Shown here: positions 25,819 through 33,115 of the stretch, piece after piece
Layout of the letters: the number at the start of each line of letters is the position of its first letter
Numbering within the stretch: position 1 is the stretch's first letter
From: Gemmatimonadota bacterium
Lineage (GTDB): Bacteria > Gemmatimonadota > Gemmatimonadetes > Gemmatimonadales > GWC2-71-9
Length of the DNA: 56,152 nt
NCBI GenBank assembly: GCA_020351775.1
Contig: CP070666.1
Location: forward strand, 4,272,821 to 4,328,972
Reading direction: 5' to 3'
Made by a program: the position numbers and the translations under genes
Notes under the pieces: generated by a model
Told to the model about the DNA's origin: nothing
Seen by the model: only the letters and a program-made list of their open reading frames with translations
The model's database searches: none

Positions 25819-26624
25819 GCAGTAGGGAGCGTGATCCGGACCTTGCTGCACTGGTGAAGAAGATCGCTCTCGAACGTCGCTTCGGCTTCGATTCTTACAA
25901 GGAAAGCTGTTTGAAACGACGCGTTGCAGTCCGCATGCGCGCCTGCGGTGTCGGCAGCTACGATGAATATGCTGAGCTGTTGGACCGCAATAATGCAGAA
26001 TACGAAGAGTTGCTGGCCACACTGACCATCAATGTCACTAAGTTCTATCGCAACAAGGAAACGTGGGACGCCATCTCTCGGGTGGTACTACCCGACTTGT
26101 GGCAGCGAAGGTCAGGGAATGTGCGGTGTTGGTCGGCTGGATGTGCGTCAGGAGAGGAACCGTACACGCTGGCGATGTTGATTCTGGAGCGTGCCCGCAA
26201 GACGGGTGAGACGCCGTTGGCACGAGTGGATGCCACGGACTACGATCGGAGAAGCCTGGATCGGGCCCTTGCGGGGGAGTATGGGGACGCAGCGTTCGAG
26301 GAGCTACCGGGAGATCTGCTGCGGAGGTACTTCACGGCAGACTCGCCCAAATCGGTTGTTCCTGCGATTCGCACGATCGTTCGCTTTCGAAGGCACGACA
26401 TCATCCAGGAACCGGCGCCCAATCCACCGTATGATCTGATCGTTTGTCGCAATGTGCTGATCTATTTCGATCGCAAAACGCAACAACGTTTGGTGGCGCG
26501 GTTCACGGATTCTCTCGATCCTGGAGGGTATTTGGTCTTGGGGAGGGCAGAAACGCTGTTTGGGGAATCTCGTGACCGACTGAGATTAGTAGATGCCCGC
26601 GAACGCATATACAGCCGATTGTGA
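25815..26624 (+). CDS. cheR: Chemoreceptor glutamate methyltransferase CheR
   Basis: This is an S-adenosylmethionine-dependent methyltransferase for glutamates in chemoreceptor signalling helices. The N-terminal helical domain (1-75, with KRRVAVRMRACGV contacting receptors) precedes the Rossmann domain with SAM motif WSAGCASGEEPYTLAML (about 106-122), the DYDR acidic loop and CRNVLIYF. Length 269 is normal; no pentapeptide-tether or TPR extension is attached. Its presence implies that methylated receptors exist elsewhere in the genome, because no receptor gene lies in the window. GTG start overlaps the preceding stop (GTGA). Confidence 0.96.
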   Translation: MSSRERDPDLAALVKKIALERRFGFDSYKESCLKRRVAVRMRACGVGSYDEYAELLDRNNAEYEELLATLTINVTKFYRNKETWDAISRVVLPDLWQRRSGNVRCWSAGCASGEEPYTLAMLILERARKTGETPLARVDATDYDRRSLDRALAGEYGDAAFEELPGDLLRRYFTADSPKSVVPAIRTIVRFRRHDIIQEPAPNPPYDLIVCRNVLIYFDRKTQQRLVARFTDSLDPGGYLVLGRAETLFGESRDRLRLVDARERIYSRL

Positions 26625-27115
26625 GCGATTCTCGCTCTGATATACTGGTTCGGCTCGGCGCAATCGCCGTCACCAATACCGGTGAGACGCTGGTAGCGCT
26701 CGGATTGGGGAGTTGTGTAGCAGTACTGCTGCACGACCCGGTGGGCCAGGTGGGGGGGCTGGCGCATGTGCTCCTTCCCTCGGGCTCGCTCTCGCGTGAC
26801 CGCGGCAGGCCTGCCCGAGCAGCGGACACTGCAATACCGGCTCTGGCCGAACAGATGCGCCAGCACGGAGCGTCGCCGCAGCGGATCGTTGCGCGCATGG
26901 TGGGGGGCGCCAGCATGTTCGCCGATCTGCTTGCCGCCGGCGCGGTCCACATTGGCGAGCGCAACGTAGTCGCTTGCAGGATGGCGCTGCGAAAGGAGGG
27001 AATCCCGATAGTCGCCGAAGCGGTGGGCGGCCAGGGTAGCCGCTCAGTCTGGTTTGACGTGGGCAATGGCACAGTGACCGTACGAGCCGTTGATGGTGGG
27101 ACGGTCACACTCTGA
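26621..27115 (+). CDS. cheD: Chemoreceptor glutamine deamidase CheD
   Basis: It deamidates receptor glutamines to glutamates and, in Bacillus, binds CheC to feed CheY-P levels back to the receptors. The catalytic Cys32 lies in [10 protein letters not shown] and His49 in GGLAHVLLP; the GGASMF block follows. Length 164 is normal. Finding CheC and CheD together with CheR and CheB means all three known adaptation layers (methylation, deamidation, CheC/CheD feedback) are encoded in one cluster. GTG start overlaps cheR by four bases; the 3' end overlaps cheB by about 23 bases. Confidence 0.94.
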   Translation: MSDSRSDILVRLGAIAVTNTGETLVALGLGSCVAVLLHDPVGQVGGLAHVLLPSGSLSRDRGRPARAADTAIPALAEQMRQHGASPQRIVARMVGGASMFADLLAAGAVHIGERNVVACRMALRKEGIPIVAEAVGGQGSRSVWFDVGNGTVTVRAVDGGTVTL

Positions 27116-28172
27116 TTTGCTGCCTTCCGTCCTGGTGGCAGACGATAGCGCCTTCATGCGCCGGGTCATATCCGACATAGTGAGCGGCTCAAACCGGTTT
27201 CGGCTAGCCGGCACCGCGCGTGACGGCGTTGACGCGGTCGCGAAGGTCGAGCGGCTCGAACCGGATCTCGTCACGATGGACATCGAGATGCCCCGTATGG
27301 ACGGGCTCGGAGCGATCGCGGCTATCATGCGCGACCGCCCCCTTCCCATCGTGGTGGTCAGCGCCTACGCGAGGCCTGGTACCGAAGCTGCTATTCGCGC
27401 ACTGGAGATGGGGGCAGTGGAAGTGGTGGCCAAGCCGAGCCGGGGAGAACAAGATGCGCTCGGTTCGATGGGACCGGCACTGCTGCGAGCACTGGAAGCC
27501 GCGCGGCTGGCCAAGGTGGGTGGGGTGTCCCTAGGCGCCCTTCCACAGGCCGTCCCCGCGGCCGCCGCCCCGGTGCGCCGGATCGGAGCGGCGCGACTGC
27601 TAGTAGCCATAGCCGCAAGCACCGGAGGGCCCGGTGCACTCGCACGATTAGTGCCGGCACTCCCGGTTGGCCTGGATGCCGGCGTAGTCATAGTGCAGCA
27701 CATGCCTCCGAAGTTCACGCGCAGCCTGGCTGCCCGCCTGGACGAGTCGAGCCCCTTGAGAGTGGTCGAGGCGGATGACGGGATTGAAGTCAACGCCGAC
27801 ACGGTGTATGTGGCGCCCGGTGACTATCACATGAGGGTAGAATCTGGCGTGTCCGTCCGACTGAGGCTGAGTCGAGAAGCGCCGGTCTGGGGCGTGCGGC
27901 CCGCCGCCGATCCGTTGTTTCGGTCCGTAGCGCAGCAATACGGAACGAGGGCTGTCGGGGTCGTCTTGACGGGCATGGGACGCGACGGAGCCGACGGGTT
28001 GAGGGCGATTCGCGAGGCCGGAGGAGCGGGGATAGTGCAGGACGAGGAGACGTCGGTCATTTTCGGGATGCCAAAGGCCGCGATAGACGCCGGAGGAGCA
28101 AGTTCCATAGTGCCGCTTACGGATCTCGCTGCGAGCGTAGCACGGGAGCTCTCGGTGAGGTACAGTCTGTGA
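27093..28172 (+). CDS. cheB: Chemotaxis methylesterase/response regulator CheB
   Basis: This protein has an N-terminal receiver (acidic pair DD at 17-18, phosphorylated D63 in [10 protein letters not shown]), a linker rich in Ala and Pro at about 150-165, and a C-terminal methylesterase with catalytic triad S176 (AASTGGPGA), H203 (QHMPPKF) and D298 (GMGRDGADG). It removes receptor methyl groups and is activated by CheA. ATG at 27093 chosen; TTG at 27090 and GTG at 27096 are in frame and equally near. The start is inside cheD. Confidence 0.96.
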   Translation: MVGRSHSDLLPSVLVADDSAFMRRVISDIVSGSNRFRLAGTARDGVDAVAKVERLEPDLVTMDIEMPRMDGLGAIAAIMRDRPLPIVVVSAYARPGTEAAIRALEMGAVEVVAKPSRGEQDALGSMGPALLRALEAARLAKVGGVSLGALPQAVPAAAAPVRRIGAARLLVAIAASTGGPGALARLVPALPVGLDAGVVIVQHMPPKFTRSLAARLDESSPLRVVEADDGIEVNADTVYVAPGDYHMRVESGVSVRLRLSREAPVWGVRPAADPLFRSVAQQYGTRAVGVVLTGMGRDGADGLRAIREAGGAGIVQDEETSVIFGMPKAAIDAGGASSIVPLTDLAASVARELSVRYSL

Positions 28173-28597
28173 TCCAGTATCTCCTGATTCAGGCTGGCGG
28201 CTGCCAATATGGGCTCGCGGCACACCAAGTGTTGTTGGTTGCCGACGGCTTCGAGTTGTACCCCACCCCAAGTGCACATCCGGCCGTGCGCGGTGTCACT
28301 CCCGTACGCGACCGTCTCGTGCCATTGGTTGATCTTGCAAGGTTGCTCAGAGATAGTGCCGCCGCGGCCACCGATGGTGAGACGGTTGTGCTGGTCCAGG
28401 CAGGAGATACACTGATTGCGTTACAGGTTGATGACGCACACGAAGTAGTATCAGGGATACTCAGTCCCGTCCCCAACGCCTGGCGGCTACCTTGGGCATC
28501 CGGCGTGGACGAGCGGGGCGACGCGCTTGTTCCTATACTTGACATGGAGCTGCTGGCAGAGCGGCTAGTACCGGCTACTGCGAGAGGGCGAGAATGA
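28169..28597 (+). CDS. CheW-like protein, divergent (second of three)
   Basis: This 142-residue CheW-domain protein is more divergent than its neighbours. The first barrel is visible in [21 protein letters not shown] and in [21 protein letters not shown], the second in [23 protein letters not shown]. It has an unusually short N-terminus. It probably couples to CheA or to a receptor class different from the first CheW. GTG start overlaps cheB by four bases (GTGA). Confidence 0.85.
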   Translation: MIQYLLIQAGGCQYGLAAHQVLLVADGFELYPTPSAHPAVRGVTPVRDRLVPLVDLARLLRDSAAAATDGETVVLVQAGDTLIALQVDDAHEVVSGILSPVPNAWRLPWASGVDERGDALVPILDMELLAERLVPATARGRE

Positions 28598-29070
28598 ACG
28601 TCGGTGATCAAGCCCAGCTAGTCATGTTTCGCATTGGTGAGCACCGCTTCGCGTTCAACGTGTTCCAGGTAGAGCGGATCTTGCGATACGAGCAACCGGT
28701 GCCTCTGCCACAAGCCCCCGATTACTTGGAGGGAATGATCCGGTTCGGTCAAGAGGTAGTGCCGGTAATCGATCTGAGAAAGAGGCTGGAAGAGGAGGCG
28801 CCGCTCGCCGAAGAAACCAGGATAGTCGTCCTTGGACTGGAGCCGGAGAAGGTTGGCATCGTAGTCGATGCAGTACTTGAGGTGAAGAACGTGCCGGCGG
28901 AGCGAGTACAGCCCCCACCGAATATAGTCAGAGGTCTGGCAGCTGAGTACATCAGCGGTATCCTGACTCAGGGTGAAACTACGACTGTCGTGCTCGCCGC
29001 GTCGAAGCTGCTCACTTCAGAGGAACGCATCGTGATCGGTGCTCTGACCGCGGAGGTGGCCCATGAGTGA
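28594..29070 (+). CDS. cheW: CheW-like adaptor protein (third of three)
   Basis: This 158-residue CheW domain protein, well conserved: LVMFRIGEHRFAFNVFQVERIL, DYLEGMIRFGQEVVPVIDLRKR and RIVVLGLEPEKVGIVVDAVLEV. ATG overlaps the previous stop (ATGA), and the 3' end overlaps the TPR gene by eight bases. With three CheW proteins and a single CheA, the array could mix several coupling proteins, or one CheW could compete as a regulator. No receptor gene accompanies them here. Confidence 0.92.
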   Translation: MNVGDQAQLVMFRIGEHRFAFNVFQVERILRYEQPVPLPQAPDYLEGMIRFGQEVVPVIDLRKRLEEEAPLAEETRIVVLGLEPEKVGIVVDAVLEVKNVPAERVQPPPNIVRGLAAEYISGILTQGETTTVVLAASKLLTSEERIVIGALTAEVAHE

Positions 29071-29935
29071 TCCCATCGTCGATCCGTTGCGTGCGTCGTT
29101 TGACGAGATCTGCCAGCGGCTCGACTCGTCGGGCTCGGGCGAAGCGAGAGAGGAGATCAAGCTTGACATAATCTCTCTGTTCAAGACGGTCGACCAGGGC
29201 ATATCGGATCTCTCGGCGCTCAAGGAAGACATCCGCACCCTGGTCGAGAAGTACAAGCAGATGTCTCAGGAGGCAAGCGGCGATCGGGCACCGCAGTTCA
29301 CGGGTGCCGTTCCGGCGATGCGCGCCGACCACATAGGCGCATCCACTTTTATTGAGAAGGGTTGGAGTCTCATATCCCTGGGTGACTATCCGGCAGCCCT
29401 GCAAGCCCTGAGCAAGGCGCTGTCCCTTTCACCCGGCGATGTACAGGCACAATCACTGCTCGGCTGGGCGCAAATGCTCAACGAGGATTACGATGACGCC
29501 TTGGCAACGTTCCAACAGGTCCTCATGAAAGAGCCGGCGAACTCACTGGCCCGAATAAATGTGGGCTACATCTGCCTCAAGAAGGGCATCTTCGGCGAGG
29601 CAATAGAGCATCTCTCGAAAGCCATCCGGCTGGACAACGACAAGAAGGCCACGCTTTACGCTCATTTTTACTTGGGGCTGGTCTACCTAGAGCGCGAGAT
29701 GTACGAGGATGCCGAGAATTTCTTCGAGAAGACCTTGAAGCTGGGTCCGAACTTGATCGAGGCATACTATGAGTTGGGCCGGGCACAATGGTATGCAGGC
29801 GACCGCCGAGCTGCTCGGGAAACGTGGGGCAGGGGATACCAGGCCAACCGATTCAATCCTTGGGGCAAGCACTGCAAGGAGACCCTCGATCTGGTTGACC
29901 AAGGACAGGAGCCACCACGCTCTCAGCAATCGTAG
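29063..29935 (+). CDS. TPR protein with N-terminal helical/coiled-coil domain
   Basis: This 290-residue cytoplasmic protein ends the chemosensory cluster. Residues 1-75 form charged helices (EIKLDIISLFKTVDQGISDL, then a segment rich in Lys and Glu), a flexible stretch follows, and about five TPRs fill 90-280 (FIEKGWSLISLGDYPAALQA, ARINVGYICLKKGIFGEAIE). No signal peptide. It overlaps the last cheW by eight bases. Function unknown; a scaffold or array-anchoring protein is a reasonable guess. Confidence 0.82.
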   Translation: MSDPIVDPLRASFDEICQRLDSSGSGEAREEIKLDIISLFKTVDQGISDLSALKEDIRTLVEKYKQMSQEASGDRAPQFTGAVPAMRADHIGASTFIEKGWSLISLGDYPAALQALSKALSLSPGDVQAQSLLGWAQMLNEDYDDALATFQQVLMKEPANSLARINVGYICLKKGIFGEAIEHLSKAIRLDNDKKATLYAHFYLGLVYLEREMYEDAENFFEKTLKLGPNLIEAYYELGRAQWYAGDRRAARETWGRGYQANRFNPWGKHCKETLDLVDQGQEPPRSQQS

Positions 29936-29964
29936 TCCTCGCGCTGTCGATCCAAGATCCTGGG

Positions 29965-30783
29965 ATGATCCATGTGGGCCGCGTGACCGCCGTCTTCTGG
30001 CCCGGGGATGAGGCCGCCGTCATGGCTTTGGCCGAACTGGCGGATCGGACCACGGAATGGCCTGGGATCAGTGACTCGTTGGGCCGCCCAATTCGGCTGT
30101 TTCTGGCGCCGAGTGACGCGAAGTTCGACTCGCTTACCCGCGGGCTGCTGCCGGAGTGGGGCGGGGGAGCTGCGTTTCCAGGCAGCAGCACGATCGTACT
30201 GAAGCTGACCGGCGACGTGCGGCGCGTCATGCGTCACGAGCTAGCCCATCTCGCCTTGCGCAGTGTGGTTAGGCGAGTTCCATTGTGGTTTGATGAGGGC
30301 TATGCGGCGCTGGCCGCGGGCGAATGGGACCGGCTAGAGGCGCTGCGGGTCAATTGGGCGCTGCTCATGGGCGCCACACCCACGCTGAGGCAGGTTGTCG
30401 CAGATCTGAGGGACAGCGGCTCGGGTAGAGCTGAAACGGCATACGCTCTCGCCACGACTGCCGCGCTACTGCTGGAACGGATGGGAGGCGAGCGTGGTCT
30501 CGGACCGCTGGTGACCAACCTCGGTGAGACTGCCGACTTCGACAGGGCGCTGCGCACGACATACCAGATGACGCTGGATCAGTTCGAGGCGCATTGGCGG
30601 CGCGACCTCAAGCGACGCTACGGCTGGGCGCTATTTTTCGGCTCGCTCACGGTAGTCTGGACCTTGCTCGCAATGGTGCTGGTGAGTCTGTGGCTGGTGA
30701 GGCGCCGGAGAGACCGTGCTCGCCGAGCCCGGCTCGACGAAGGGTGGGTGATTCCACCCGACGATTGGCACGCAAGTGCTTGA
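29965..30783 (+). CDS. Membrane-anchored zinc metallopeptidase (peptidase MA-like, HExxH)
   Basis: The gluzincin-type motif HELAH (91-95) is followed by WFDEGYAALAAGEW, where E111 is the expected third zinc ligand, as in the peptidase MA family. A single C-terminal membrane helix (ALFFGSLTVVWTLLAMVLVS) ends in an arginine-rich stop-transfer sequence, giving an N-out orientation with the catalytic domain outside if exported. The first ATG is at 29965. The 22 codons before it in the same frame (29899-29964) read like a signal peptide core (TTLSAIVVLALSIQ) but contain no ATG, GTG or TTG after the in-frame TGA at 29896. The true start is therefore unclear. Substrate unknown. Confidence 0.8.
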   Translation: MIHVGRVTAVFWPGDEAAVMALAELADRTTEWPGISDSLGRPIRLFLAPSDAKFDSLTRGLLPEWGGGAAFPGSSTIVLKLTGDVRRVMRHELAHLALRSVVRRVPLWFDEGYAALAAGEWDRLEALRVNWALLMGATPTLRQVVADLRDSGSGRAETAYALATTAALLLERMGGERGLGPLVTNLGETADFDRALRTTYQMTLDQFEAHWRRDLKRRYGWALFFGSLTVVWTLLAMVLVSLWLVRRRRDRARRARLDEGWVIPPDDWHASA

Positions 30784-30808
30784 CGCATATGGAACTTCCG
30801 GTTAGGCT
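30780..30808 (+). promoter_or_regulatory. Candidate promoter ahead of the DUF3098-like gene and tRNA-Val
   Basis: TTGACG (30780-30785) and TAGGCT (30803-30808) are separated by 17 bases. The -10 ends eight bases before the ATG at 30817, the same distance as at yggS, again suggesting a nearly leaderless message. The -10 box is weak (TAnnnT only). The unit would include the small membrane protein, tRNA-Val and possibly the following TPR gene. Confidence 0.4.
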
Positions 30809-30816
30809 CAGTGTCT

Positions 30817-30999
30817 ATGTCTAAGGGCACATCGCCTGCCAGGCTCCATTTCAGGCCCAGGAATTTCCTGCTGTTGGGAGGTGCGCTGGCGTCGGTCGGA
30901 TGGGGCTACGTTTTGCTCGCAGGTGGCGACACCACGTTGGCACCCGTACTGTTGGTGCTGGGCTATTGCGTGTTGTTTCCACTGGGCCTGGCACTGTAG
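30817..30999 (+). CDS. Small two-helix membrane protein, DUF3098-like
   Basis: This 60-residue protein has two hydrophobic helices joined by a short loop: FLLLGGALASVGWGYVLLAGG, then TLAPVLLVLGYCVLFPLGLAL. The spacing and the AGG...TLAP loop match the DUF3098 family, tiny inner-membrane proteins of unknown function in Bacteroidota-type genomes. ATG at 30817 is used; GTG at 30811 is an alternative. The stop is 14 bases before tRNA-Val. Confidence 0.68.
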   Translation: MSKGTSPARLHFRPRNFLLLGGALASVGWGYVLLAGGDTTLAPVLLVLGYCVLFPLGLAL

Positions 31000-31013
31000 C
31001 GGAAGGGCTGCGC

Positions 31014-31088
31014 GGGCGAATAGCTCAGTTGGTTCAGAGCGCCTGCCTTACAAGCAGGAGGTCGGGGGTTCGAATCCCTCTTCGCCCA
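31014..31088 (+). tRNA. tRNA-Val (anticodon UAC)
   Basis: Complete cloverleaf of 75 bases: acceptor stem GGGCGAA pairs with TTCGCCC, anticodon stem CCTGC/GCAGG encloses loop CTTACAA (anticodon TAC, reading GUA), and the T arm has GTTCGAA. The discriminator is A and no CCA is encoded. It lies 14 bases after a small membrane-protein gene and 17 bases before the next ATG. Confidence 0.98.
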
Positions 31089-31105
31089 TTTGGAGGAGAA
31101 GAGAT

Positions 31106-32911
31106 ATGCGTACCTCGCCGAAGACAACAGTGTTCAACTGGAGGGTTGTCACAGTGCTGCCCTATGCTTCGCACATCAGCGCTGCCGTTGTATCACTCGC
31201 GATCGTTGCGGCCGTCGGCATTGCGCCAGCGGAACTTGAAAGTCAGCAGCGGAGACTCGACCGCATCTTGATCCTCACGCCACAGCCGCAGGATCCCACG
31301 GATTCGAACTATGCGCGCGAGATGACTGGATTCCTCCGCTCCAGGGCGCAGAGCAAGTTCCGGCAAAAGTGGCACGTGATTGGACAGGAAGTGATCGAGG
31401 ATCTCTTCGTCAGTTCCGGCTTTCCGGCGAACACGATCATCGGACCCGAGATGGTCGATCAGGTGGGTAAGTCACTCCAGGCCAACGGCTACATGTACGG
31501 CGTCCTCCAGCGCGAGGGAGCCACTCCCTCCGCCATGTATCGCATGGTGGACTTGAACCGCTCGGGATTCTCAGGCTGGGTGAGAGTGCAGGGCCAGCCG
31601 GGCGATGACCCGCGGTCGTTTTCTGACCGCGTGGCCGATTCGCTGGAGAACCAGGTGAGAGCGGCGGACTACGCCAAGGAGTGCAACCAGCGTCGCGACC
31701 GGTCCGAGTTCGACCGTGCCCGGCGAGCCGCGGGGCGAGCATTCGACATCTATCCCAACCACCCGTCCTCCGCCATCTGCCTGTCCTACGTCTTCCAGGC
31801 CATGCAGCTCGGTTCGGACAGCCTCATAGGGATGTACGAGAAGGCCACTCAGGGAGACTCCATGCTGATCAGCGCCTGGGAGGATCTGGCGCGCGAGTAC
31901 GTCCTCAATGGGGACACGGTGGGAGCCGTGGGAGCCTACGAGCGCCTGTTGGCTAACGACCCGTCCAACGAGGAGATCCGCCAGAGGGTGGCTGCGGGAC
32001 ACTTCTCTTCCGGTAACGTAGAGAGGGCTGCCGAAGTGCTCGACGAGGGGTTGCGCCGCAATCCCGAGAACTTGCGGTTCGTACGACTGAAACAGAGGAT
32101 GTGCCGGGACGCGGAGGATTGGCAGTGCGCCCTCGAGACCACCGAATTGCTGTACGAGCGGGACACGACGCTGACCGCCAACATGGAGTTCTACCAGTTC
32201 ATCATAGGGTTGGCCACCTCAGCAGGCGATACCTCGAAGATGCTGCGGTGGTATCAGGAGGCCCTCGCGCTGGAGCCTGAATCAGAGCAACTGCTGGTCC
32301 CGTACGCGGCAACACTCGAAGCGGTGCAAGGGATGGACTCCGCCGTTGCCGTCTATCGCCAGCTCGCGGACATGAACCCGGGAGACCCTCGGTTCGCAAC
32401 CAGGGTTATCGAATATGAGGTGGGACAGTTCGAGATCGACACGACAGCTGCGGTTCCGATAGACACGGCCGAGCTGGAACGCCTCGATAGCGTGTTGCAG
32501 CAATTCGCGGGGCTGAACCAGGACAACCCGCAGATGCAGACGTGGGTCGGCGGTCAGTACCTCGGTATCACTCAGAAGATCGCCCAAAGTCAGCTCGCGT
32601 TTGACATGGCTGTCGACTGGTCCGACAAGGCTCTCTCCTACGATCGCACGGGCCAGCTCAACGCGGCGGGCAACTTCTGGCTGGGTTACGCGCTGTTCTT
32701 CATAACCACGGACATGGATGCTCAAATCATGGAGTCGCAGTCGTGCGCCGCCATCAACGTGTACGAGAGAAACCTGAGGCGCGCGACGCAAGCACTGACC
32801 GCAGGTCGCGGAATATTGCCTGAGACGGTCGACCAGTTTCTCGGCTTCCTGCAGCAACTGGCCGAACGGCCCGCGCAGTTCCGCGAGTACTTCAGGTGTG
32901 GCGGTGGCTAG
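31106..32911 (+). CDS. Exported TPR-repeat protein of unknown function
   Basis: This 601-residue protein has an N-terminal signal/anchor (HISAAVVSLAIVAAVGIAPA, about 27-46). An N-terminal alpha/beta region follows at about 50-190 (RILILTPQPQDPTDSNYA, then KWHVIGQEVIEDLFVSSGFP), with TPR-like repeats from about 215 to 480. The start ATG at 31106 follows GGAGGAGAAG, a strong ribosome-binding site placed just after tRNA-Val; the frame is open further upstream through the tRNA, which is an artefact. The N-terminal region resembles periplasmic proteins that bind other envelope components, but I recognise no named family. Probably periplasmic. Confidence 0.82.
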   Translation: MRTSPKTTVFNWRVVTVLPYASHISAAVVSLAIVAAVGIAPAELESQQRRLDRILILTPQPQDPTDSNYAREMTGFLRSRAQSKFRQKWHVIGQEVIEDLFVSSGFPANTIIGPEMVDQVGKSLQANGYMYGVLQREGATPSAMYRMVDLNRSGFSGWVRVQGQPGDDPRSFSDRVADSLENQVRAADYAKECNQRRDRSEFDRARRAAGRAFDIYPNHPSSAICLSYVFQAMQLGSDSLIGMYEKATQGDSMLISAWEDLAREYVLNGDTVGAVGAYERLLANDPSNEEIRQRVAAGHFSSGNVERAAEVLDEGLRRNPENLRFVRLKQRMCRDAEDWQCALETTELLYERDTTLTANMEFYQFIIGLATSAGDTSKMLRWYQEALALEPESEQLLVPYAATLEAVQGMDSAVAVYRQLADMNPGDPRFATRVIEYEVGQFEIDTTAAVPIDTAELERLDSVLQQFAGLNQDNPQMQTWVGGQYLGITQKIAQSQLAFDMAVDWSDKALSYDRTGQLNAAGNFWLGYALFFITTDMDAQIMESQSCAAINVYERNLRRATQALTAGRGILPETVDQFLGFLQQLAERPAQFREYFRCGGG

Positions 32912-32914
32912 CGC

Positions 32915-32943
32915 TTGAATCTGGCTGGCGGCGGCCCTACATT
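32915..32943 (+). promoter_or_regulatory. Candidate sigma-70 promoter for tRNA-Asp
   Basis: TTGAAT (32915-32920) and TACATT (32938-32943) with a 17-base spacer lie between the TPR gene stop and tRNA-Asp. Transcription would start near 32950, giving a 5' leader of about 13 bases before the tRNA. Confidence 0.5.
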
Positions 32944-32962
32944 GAAAAGTTGTGCTTTATCG

Positions 32963-33037
32963 GGGGCTGTAGCTCAGTTTGGTTAGAGTGCCGGTCTGTC
33001 ACACCGGAGGCCGCGGGTTCAAGTCCCGTCAGCCCCG
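32963..33037 (+). tRNA. tRNA-Asp (anticodon GUC)
   Basis: Complete cloverleaf of 75 bases: acceptor stem GGGGCTG pairs with CAGCCCC, anticodon stem CCGGT/ACCGG encloses CTGTCAC (anticodon GTC), T arm GTTCAAG. Discriminator G, which is the normal identity base for tRNA-Asp. No encoded CCA. Followed within 30 bases by a hairpin terminator. Confidence 0.98.
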
Positions 33038-33065
33038 TGGCATGAATTGCAGCGAAGGGATCGTC

Positions 33066-33101
33066 GGCCCCGCCAGCCAGTTTCGCGGGGCCCGCTCTTT
33101 T
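33066..33101 (+). terminator. Intrinsic terminator after tRNA-Asp
   Basis: A perfect 8-bp GC stem (GGCCCCGC at 33066-33073 pairs with GCGGGGCC at 33085-33092) with an 11-base loop is followed by CGCTCTTTT. The T tract is short and interrupted, so termination may be incomplete. It ends 14 bases before the rsmH start, which places it directly between tRNA-Asp and the dcw cluster. Confidence 0.72.
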
Positions 33102-33115
33102 GGGCGACACTCCCC

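Noticed and set aside
30881-31105. In-frame extension of the exported TPR protein upstream through tRNA-Val
   Set aside because: It would translate a complete tRNA gene; the ATG at 31106 has a strong ribosome-binding site and a normal signal sequence.
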